DNA from: Dehalococcoidia bacterium
GTDB taxonomy: Bacteria; Chloroflexota; Dehalococcoidia; SZUA-161
Assembly (NCBI GenBank): GCA_004376205.1
Contig: SOKG01000190.1
Location: 1 to 9,891 of the forward strand
Reading direction: 5' to 3'
DNA length: 9,891 bases
Shown here in pieces: positions 5,686 to 9,891 of this stretch. The translations under genes and the position numbers were made by a program. The notes under the pieces are model-generated. The model worked only from the letters and a program-made list of their open reading frames with translations, did not search any database and had not been told where the DNA came from. How positions within the stretch are numbered: the stretch's first letter is position 1; every line of letters starts with the position of its first letter.

Positions 5686-6903
5686 TCAGCGTGACAGCGA
5701 GGAGGTCTTCAGGATGTAACGACCGTCCTCAATAGGAAACATGCCCCTTAGAGGCAAGGTGCGACCAACCTCGATAGCGGTGAAACCATATTTACCACGG
5801 ATGCGGTCAATAGCGCCGTTGAGCCTCTCCAGTATCTCAGGCCAAGGGTCGAGCATGCTGAGCTGCCTTCCTGCGATCAGGTTCGATACCCCGATGCCAA
5901 TGAGTCGCACCGGTACAGCTCTCTGCTCAAGCGCTTCTTCCAACAACCGGCGTCCAACCTCAAAGATAACCCGGTCGGCATCAAAAGCCTCCCTTGAGGT
6001 GCGACTGCGAGTAATAGATTCGAAATCAGCGTACCTCAGCTTTAGAGTTACACACTTCGCCTGCTTGCGGTGAGAGCGGAGGTCTGCGCCCACTCTCTCA
6101 CCGAGGTAATGCAGGGTCGCACTGAGGAAGGCACGATCTGAGGTATCCTCGCTGAAAGTGGTTTCGCGGCTTATGGACTTGGGTGGAGCAGGAGGCTCCA
6201 TCCTCCTGCTATCAATCCCATTAGCATAGCGATGCATCACCTCACCATGCGCTCCAAAACTCTGCTTCAAAAAAGAAGGCGGCAGCCGGCCAAGCTCACC
6301 TATGGTTGTGACCCCCATTCTCTTCAGCACGCACTCGCTCTTCGACCCGACGCAGGGGAGTTTGGCGACAGGCAGGGGATCGAGGAAAAGTCGCTCCTCA
6401 CCAGGCATAACCTCAATCAGCCCATCGGGCTTGGACAGATCGGAGGCGATCTTAGCCACCACCTTTGAATCGGCGATCCCTACCGAGGCGGTGAGACCCA
6501 GAGCTCCCTTAATCCGCCTCTTTATCACCAGCGCGGTTTCCCTGACAGGCCCATAGAGTGGCTCGAACCCAGTGAGGTCCAGATAAGCCTCTTCCAGCCC
6601 CAGAGGCTCAATATCAGGCGTAAACCCAGCCAGGATATCCAGAAATCTCGCTGAGGCGTCACGATAACGATAGAAGTTGCCACCAAGGAAGGTAGCATGG
6701 GGACAGAGGCGTTGGGCGACAGCCAAGGACATTCCAGCCCTTAGCCCATAGACTCGCGCCTCATAGGAAGCACAGGCAACCACCCCACGGCCCTTAGGGT
6801 CACCACCAACCACCACCGGCTTGCCTCTTAGAGCAGGGTTCAACGTCTGCTCTACTGAGACAAAGAAGGCGTCAAGGTCGATATGCAAGATACGCCGCCT
6901 CAT
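5686..6903 (-). CDS. dinB: DNA polymerase IV (Y-family translesion polymerase)
   Basis: Low-fidelity polymerase that extends primers past damaged bases, normally as part of the SOS response. The 405-residue length is typical. Visible features: palm motif HIDLDAFFVSVEQ (7-19) with catalytic Asp9 and the steric-gate Phe14; KPVVVGG (28-34); the finger motif VVACASYEARVYGLRAGMSLAVAQ (41-64) with the conserved YEAR; the thumb helix-hairpin-helix with LPCVGSKSECVLKRMGVTTIGELGRL; and the little-finger domain, which includes RQLSMLD, a plausible sliding-clamp motif. The usual S-x-D-E catalytic pair reads G-L-E-E here (102-105), so the E. coli Asp103 equivalent is Glu104 (GAA codon, checked in the nucleotide sequence). 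ATG 6903 is preceded by AAAGGG at a 6-nt spacing. Regulation by LexA is suggested by the palindrome at 6919-6932. Confidence 0.95.
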   Translation of the reverse strand: MRRRILHIDLDAFFVSVEQTLNPALRGKPVVVGGDPKGRGVVACASYEARVYGLRAGMSLAVAQRLCPHATFLGGNFYRYRDASARFLDILAGFTPDIEPLGLEEAYLDLTGFEPLYGPVRETALVIKRRIKGALGLTASVGIADSKVVAKIASDLSKPDGLIEVMPGEERLFLDPLPVAKLPCVGSKSECVLKRMGVTTIGELGRLPPSFLKQSFGAHGEVMHRYANGIDSRRMEPPAPPKSISRETTFSEDTSDRAFLSATLHYLGERVGADLRSHRKQAKCVTLKLRYADFESITRSRTSREAFDADRVIFEVGRRLLEEALEQRAVPVRLIGIGVSNLIAGRQLSMLDPWPEILERLNGAIDRIRGKYGFTAIEVGRTLPLRGMFPIEDGRYILKTSSLSR

Positions 6904-6918
6904 TTGCTGCCCTTTATG

Positions 6919-6932
6919 AGAACATTAGTTCT
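6919..6932 (-). promoter_or_regulatory. SOS (LexA-type) operator in the dinB promoter
   Basis: A perfect palindrome apart from its centre, AGAAC-ATTA-GTTCT on the plus strand, containing GAAC-N4-GTTC, the core of Gram-positive-type LexA boxes. It begins 7 bp downstream of the dinB -10 box and ends 15 bp before the dinB ATG, covering the transcription start region, where a bound repressor would block the polymerase. Confidence 0.75.
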
Positions 6933-6939
6933 AATCAAA

Positions 6940-6969
6940 ATTATATACTCTTCCCAATACTATTGTCAA
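6940..6969 (-). promoter_or_regulatory. dinB promoter
   Basis: Minus-strand TTGACA (6964-6969) and TATAAT (6940-6945) are both perfect consensus boxes, separated by 18 bp. A promoter this strong is expected for a gene kept off by a repressor, in line with the adjacent SOS-type palindrome. Confidence 0.8.
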
Positions 6970-6979
6970 GAGATAGACG

Positions 6980-7008
6980 TTGATTTACCCCGAAATAATA
7001 TATATACT
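6980..7008 (+). promoter_or_regulatory. Promoter of the EF-Tu-domain-like gene
   Basis: Plus-strand TTGATT (6980-6985), a 17-bp spacer and TATACT (7003-7008, five of six). Its -35 lies 10 bp from the -35 of the divergent dinB promoter. The SOS-type palindrome is 47 bp upstream of this -35, so direct repression of this gene by LexA is not expected. Confidence 0.6.
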
Positions 7009-7046
7009 AGCAACCAAATTCAGACCAATGGAAAGGAGGTGAGAAG

Positions 7047-7298
7047 ATGCCAGAGGAAGAAGTCGGCAGGGTAAGCACGTTCTTTGCCCAACCGGTGGTG
7101 GCAGGCATCGATTTGACCTCTACGCTCAATGTCGGGGACAAGATCCACATTCAGGGACACACCACCGACCTTGAGCTTACGGTGGAGTCGATGCAAATCG
7201 ATAATGTGGACGTTAAGCAGGGCAACGCAGGGGATTCCATAGGGATCAAGGTTCCTGACCGAGTACGGCCCGGCGACCGCGTCTATAAAATCACCTAG
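7047..7298 (+). CDS. Small EF-Tu domain II-like beta-barrel protein
   Basis: An 83-residue acidic protein made of a single translation-factor domain II-like beta barrel. The pattern LNVGDKIHIQGHTTDLELTV (27-46), then VESMQIDNVDVKQGNAGDSIGIKV and RPGDRVYKIT, matches the barrel of EF-Tu/IF2 domain II and the short proteins annotated as translation elongation factor-like. There is no GTPase domain, so it cannot act as a translation factor alone; its role is unknown. A similar barrel occurs at the C-terminus of some U32 family peptidases, but no U32 gene is nearby. ATG 7047 follows an excellent site, AAAGGAGGTGAG. It has its own promoter and runs toward ribH; the 51-bp convergent gap to ribH holds no clear terminator. 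Confidence 0.85.
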   Translation: MPEEEVGRVSTFFAQPVVAGIDLTSTLNVGDKIHIQGHTTDLELTVESMQIDNVDVKQGNAGDSIGIKVPDRVRPGDRVYKIT

Positions 7299-7349
7299 TA
7301 GGATAGCCAGGGAATCGGCAGAGCGTTTACGGCTTGGTCCTTTCAGATA

Positions 7350-7823
7350 CTAAGAGCCTTTTATTGCTTTCCCCAAGTTTGCCATCTCGATTGCGTGTAA
7401 CGCAGCCTGAGAGCCGTAATTCCCTGCCTTCGCCCCTGACCTCTCTATGGCCTGCTCCAGAGTATCGGCAGTGACCACGCCTAAGATAACCGGCAGCCCG
7501 GTATCCAATCCCACCTTGGCTATCCCCTTGCTAACCTCAGCAGCAATGTAATCGAAGTGCGGTGTTCCGCCACGGATCACGGCACCGAGACAGACTACCG
7601 CATCATACCTTCCCGACTCAGCCAACTTCTTGGCGATAAGAGGTATTTCGAAAGAGCCAGGAGTCCAGGCGATGTCGATATCTGCATCTCTAACGCCGTG
7701 GCGAGACAATGTGTCCTGCGCTCCCTCCAAAAGCTTGCTAGTGATGAAATCATTGAAACGTGAGACCACCACCGCAAACTTCAACCCCTCTCCCAACAAC
7801 TTGCCCACATAGTGCTTGGCCAC
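7350..7823 (-). CDS. ribH: 6,7-dimethyl-8-ribityllumazine synthase
   Basis: Condenses 5-amino-6-ribitylamino-uracil with 3,4-dihydroxy-2-butanone 4-phosphate to give the lumazine precursor of riboflavin, usually as a 60-mer or pentamer. At 157 residues it is full length. Key motifs: VVVSRFNDFIT (18-28) with the ring-stacking Phe23, TPGSFEIP (54-61), and GAVIRGGTPHFDYIAAEVSKGI (80-101) with catalytic His89. GNYGSQAALHAIEM replaces the more common NKGxEAA helix. The start is GTG 7823, preceded by a strong AGGAGGTG site six or so bases upstream. It is the last gene of the rib operon, 22 bp after the ribBA stop, placing lumazine synthase with the enzyme that makes one of its substrates. Confidence 0.97.
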   Translation of the reverse strand: MAKHYVGKLLGEGLKFAVVVSRFNDFITSKLLEGAQDTLSRHGVRDADIDIAWTPGSFEIPLIAKKLAESGRYDAVVCLGAVIRGGTPHFDYIAAEVSKGIAKVGLDTGLPVILGVVTADTLEQAIERSGAKAGNYGSQAALHAIEMANLGKAIKGS

Positions 7824-7845
7824 TATTCACCTCCTCATTCTCATT

Positions 7846-9051
7846 TCATTCATCCACTTTCAGGAGATGCCCCATCTTCTTGCGCTTGGTCTCAAGGTAC
7901 TTGAGATTTCGCGGGTTGGGCTTAGCCAGGATAGGCACCGTCTCCACCACCTGCAGCCCATACCCCTCAAGTCCAATGACCTTTCGCGGATTGTTGGTGA
8001 GCAATCTGATATTGCGCACCCCGAGATCCGCCAGGATTTGGGCGCCAATACCATAATCACGGATGTCGCTGTCAAAACCCAGTGCCTCATTGGCCTCCAC
8101 AGTATCAAGGCCCTGGTCTTGGAGAGCATACGCGCGAATCTTATTATGCAAGCCGATGCCCCGTCCCTCTTGACGCATGTAGACGAATACACCCCGCCCC
8201 TCATCAGCAATAGCTCTCATGGCAAGGTCGATCTGCTCCCCACAATCACAGCGCAGGCTATGGAATACATCACCGGTAAGACATTCGCTATGCACACGGA
8301 CCAAAACTGGTTGCTCGCTATCCAGATCACCCCTAACCAAAGCAACGTGCTCATCGGGATCGATGGCGCTCTTATAAGCGATGGAGAGGAAATCCCCGTA
8401 CCCGGTAGGCAAGCTAGCCTCAGCTACCCGCTCGATTAGCCTCTCATGTAAACGACGGTAGGCGATGATCTGGGCCACGCTCACAATCTTGATTCCTTGC
8501 TCGGCTGCCATCAACTCCAACTCTGGCAAGCGTGCCATAGTGCCATCTTCACTCATGACCTCACAGATAACCCCCGCTGGATACAGCCCAGCTATCCTTG
8601 CTAAATCCACTACCGCTTCCGTATGGCCAGCGCGTACCAGAACGCCACCCTCCCTGGCTCGCAAGGGGAACATATGGCCAGGACGGGATATGTCTCCAGG
8701 CCTGGTGGCAGGCTCAATGAGAGCCCTTATCGTGACTGCGCGATCGTGGGCTGATATCCCGGTGGTCACGTCATGCTTGGCTTCAACAGATACGGTGAAA
8801 GGACTGCCGAACTTCGAGGTGTTATCATGAACCATCATGGGAATCATCAATTCATCCAGCCTCTCCCCGGTCATGGCTATACATATAAGCCCTCTGCCAT
8901 ATCTTGCCATGAAGTTGATTGCCTCCGGGGTGACCTTCTCCGCAGCTATTACGAGGTCGCCTTCATTCTCCCGCCCTTCGTCATCGACGATAATCAGGAA
9001 TTTCCCCGCTCTTATATCCTCGACCGCTTCAGGTATCGTCGCCAGCGCCAT
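7846..9051 (-). CDS. ribBA: Bifunctional 3,4-dihydroxy-2-butanone 4-phosphate synthase / GTP cyclohydrolase II
   Basis: Supplies both starting branches of riboflavin synthesis. The N-terminal RibB domain (about 1-203) converts ribulose-5-phosphate to dihydroxybutanone phosphate: DDEGRENEGD (23-32), HDRAVTIRALIEP, TRPGDISRPGHMFPL, AGHTEA (His143) and CEVM (Glu164). The C-terminal RibA domain (about 205-401) opens the GTP imidazole ring: HSECLTGDVFHSLRCDCGEQ with zinc ligands Cys257, Cys268 and Cys270, MRQEGRGIGL (292-301) and LLTNNPRKV. Both active sites look intact. I start it at ATG 9051 because AGAGGA lies at the right distance upstream; an in-frame TTG at 9066 would add only five residues and would remove that site. 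It follows ribE after 16 bp. Confidence 0.97.
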   Translation of the reverse strand: MALATIPEAVEDIRAGKFLIIVDDEGRENEGDLVIAAEKVTPEAINFMARYGRGLICIAMTGERLDELMIPMMVHDNTSKFGSPFTVSVEAKHDVTTGISAHDRAVTIRALIEPATRPGDISRPGHMFPLRAREGGVLVRAGHTEAVVDLARIAGLYPAGVICEVMSEDGTMARLPELELMAAEQGIKIVSVAQIIAYRRLHERLIERVAEASLPTGYGDFLSIAYKSAIDPDEHVALVRGDLDSEQPVLVRVHSECLTGDVFHSLRCDCGEQIDLAMRAIADEGRGVFVYMRQEGRGIGLHNKIRAYALQDQGLDTVEANEALGFDSDIRDYGIGAQILADLGVRNIRLLTNNPRKVIGLEGYGLQVVETVPILAKPNPRNLKYLETKRKKMGHLLKVDE

Positions 9052-9067
9052 TTCAAATCCTCTCAAA

Positions 9068-9697
9068 TCAGGTACCTAAAAAGCCATGCTCGCCAAGAAA
9101 CTCAAGGCTTACGCCTGATTTGCTTTCTACTCTCATCCTTTCCACATACTTCGCCATTATGTCAACTTCCAGATTGACCACGTCCCCGACTCTCTTACCC
9201 CCCAATGTAGTGTGTTTCTGCGTATAGGCCACCAAAGAGACAGCGAAGGAGCTCGCATCACAACGAATGATGGTAAGGCTGACCCCGTCCACAGCAATGT
9301 ACCCCTTCTCAACCAGATACCGCATTATATCCAGCGGCGCAGTCACCTCCATCAAGAGCGCTTCCCCCTCCGGCACCATTGAGATAATCTTCCCTGTACC
9401 ATCCACATGCCCCTGAACAAAGTGCCCACCAAAACGACCATCTGCCGCCAGTGACCGCTCCAGATTAACGCCCTGCCCGGGAAGCAGTGCCCCGAGGCTG
9501 GTACGGCGCATGGTCTCAGGCATTATGTCAATAGAGCAGATATTAGGGCCAATATTGGTAACCGTCAAGCAAGCACCATTGATAGCGATGCTGTCGCCCA
9601 ACTTCGTCCCCTTAAGAACCTCGGTGGCCGAGACAGTAAGCCTACCAGACTGGAGTGACTTAACTATGCCTACTTCCTCAACAATCCCGGTGAACAT
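9068..9697 (-). CDS. ribE: Riboflavin synthase, alpha chain
   Basis: Dismutates two molecules of dimethyl-ribityllumazine to riboflavin and the ribitylamino-uracil recycled by RibH. The 209 residues form two tandem lumazine-binding barrels. The first begins MFTGIVEEVG and contains AINGACLTV (38-46); the second contains GHFVQGHVDGTGKI (91-104) and AVDGVSLTI (135-143), the paired family signatures. It is full length and is the first gene of the rib operon. ATG 9697 is only weakly supported by an AGG/GAAG-type site, but the MFTGIVEE N-terminus is characteristic. The same gene is called ribC in some bacteria. RibD is absent from the window. Confidence 0.96.
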   Translation of the reverse strand: MFTGIVEEVGIVKSLQSGRLTVSATEVLKGTKLGDSIAINGACLTVTNIGPNICSIDIMPETMRRTSLGALLPGQGVNLERSLAADGRFGGHFVQGHVDGTGKIISMVPEGEALLMEVTAPLDIMRYLVEKGYIAVDGVSLTIIRCDASSFAVSLVAYTQKHTTLGGKRVGDVVNLEVDIMAKYVERMRVESKSGVSLEFLGEHGFLGT

Positions 9698-9739
9698 TTC
9701 TTCAGCCTGATACCTTACAGTACTTGCGCAGAATCATCA

Positions 9740-9772
9740 CGTTAAGGTCATTCTATCACCTCGACCTTTACG
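9740..9772. promoter_or_regulatory. Inverted repeat overlapping the rib promoter (candidate operator)
   Basis: On the plus strand, CGTTAAGGTC (9740-9749) and GACCTTTACG (9763-9772) form an inverted repeat with 9 of 10 pairs and a 13-bp centre. One arm covers the transcription start region and the other lies in the spacer next to the -35, so the pair brackets the -10 box. Most of it is not transcribed, so a protein-binding site is more likely than an RNA hairpin. Confidence 0.45.
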
Positions 9773-9778
9773 TTGCAA
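9750..9778 (-). promoter_or_regulatory. Promoter of the ribE-ribBA-ribH operon
   Basis: Minus-strand TTGCAA (9773-9778, four of six), a 17-bp spacer and TAGAAT (9750-9755, five of six). The predicted start near 9743 leaves a leader of about 45 nt before ribE, too short for an FMN riboswitch. None of the conserved riboswitch segments is seen in 9698-9795. Confidence 0.55.
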
Positions 9779-9795
9779 CTATAAGCGTATAAGAA

Positions 9796-9824
9796 GGCTG
9801 CCTGCGGCGACGCCGCAGGCAGCC
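9796..9824 (-). terminator. Strong hairpin terminator upstream of the rib operon
   Basis: Two perfect 14-base arms, GGCTGCCTGCGGCG and its complement, flank a single central base, giving a very GC-rich stem of about 13 bp. Read on the minus strand it is followed by TTCTTAT, a weak T-tract, so it most likely ends a minus-strand gene entering from the right edge and insulates the rib operon from it. The plus-strand side has no T-run. Confidence 0.75.
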
Positions 9825-9854
9825 GTATTAAATTCACTGGTGGGGATCCTGCCG

Positions 9855-9891
9855 CTATATATACTGGATAGCGTTAACTATCTGTACCGTG
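9855..9891 (-). CDS. C-terminal end of an unidentified minus-strand gene (partial)
   Basis: The minus strand from the right edge reads eleven codons, TVQIVNAIQYI, then TAG (9857-9855), with the strong terminator 30 bp further on. The other two minus-strand frames hit stops earlier in the same stretch. The spacing of stop codon and terminator suggests a real gene end, but eleven residues do not identify a product. Confidence 0.3.
   Translation of the reverse strand, partial: TVQIVNAIQYI

Noticed and set aside
9052..9066. TTG start for ribBA
   Set aside because: It would overlap the AGAGGA site serving ATG 9051 and adds five non-conserved residues.
9705..9735. Similarity of the rib leader to the rRNA leader (GCAAGTA and GTAAGGTAT shared)
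   Set aside because: The shared words are short, differently spaced and not part of a common structure.
9698..9795. FMN riboswitch upstream of ribE
   Set aside because: None of the conserved RFN segments is present and the predicted leader is far too short.
9853..9873. Inverted repeat CGCTAT ... ATAGCG at the right edge
   Set aside because: Only six base pairs, AT-rich between the arms, and it overlaps the end of a probable coding frame; likely chance.
1..9891. Search for CRISPR arrays, insertion sequences, tRNAs, toxin-antitoxin pairs or phage genes
   Set aside because: No regularly spaced repeats, transposase motifs, cloverleaf-like sequences or recognisable defence genes were seen on either strand.

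Overview
The window looks like chromosomal core sequence from a member of the Chloroflexota, most likely class Dehalococcoidia. The left end is the 5' end of a 16S rRNA gene on the minus strand. Its first ~100 nt, including the V1 helix stem and the G-C-C-U-U-A-U-G-C-A-U-G-C-A-A-G-U-C stretch, resemble Dehalococcoides 16S rRNA as I remember it. No mobile element, CRISPR array, tRNA or phage gene is visible. All complete genes have plausible full-length products.

Layout from left to right. (1) The 16S rRNA 5' end (1-142, minus) has a leader with a boxB/boxA-like element and two tandem promoters. (2) Facing away from it is a consensus promoter with a ~210-nt leader, then a soluble 700-residue multi-PAS sensor histidine kinase (568-2670, plus). 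(3) A 72-residue NifU/Nfu-type Fe-S scaffold protein has its own promoter (2837-3055, plus). (4) Convergent to it is a minus-strand pair: an ApgM-family phosphatase-superfamily enzyme (4354-5541) and lysC aspartokinase (3125-4345). The ApgM homologue is more likely the proposed alternative homoserine kinase than a glycolytic mutase. lysC contains an internal ribosome-binding site placed to make the separate beta subunit. (5) dinB (DNA polymerase IV, 5686-6903, minus) has a near-perfect promoter followed by a LexA/SOS-type palindrome, and an Asp-to-Glu change in its catalytic acidic pair. (6) Divergent from dinB is a small EF-Tu-domain-II-like protein (7047-7298, plus). (7) A riboflavin operon reads leftward: ribE, ribBA, ribH (9697 to 7350). 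Its promoter overlaps an inverted repeat and it has no room for an FMN riboswitch. (8) At the right edge a strong hairpin terminator probably ends a minus-strand gene lying almost wholly outside the window.

Functionally, RibBA, RibE and RibH cover every step from GTP and ribulose-5-phosphate to riboflavin except the RibD deaminase/reductase and the dephosphorylation step; neither is encoded here. LysC and the ApgM homologue would supply the first and the homoserine-phosphorylating steps of the aspartate-to-threonine route. I found no convincing undescribed multi-gene system. The points worth a second look are regulatory or catalytic details within recognisable genes.
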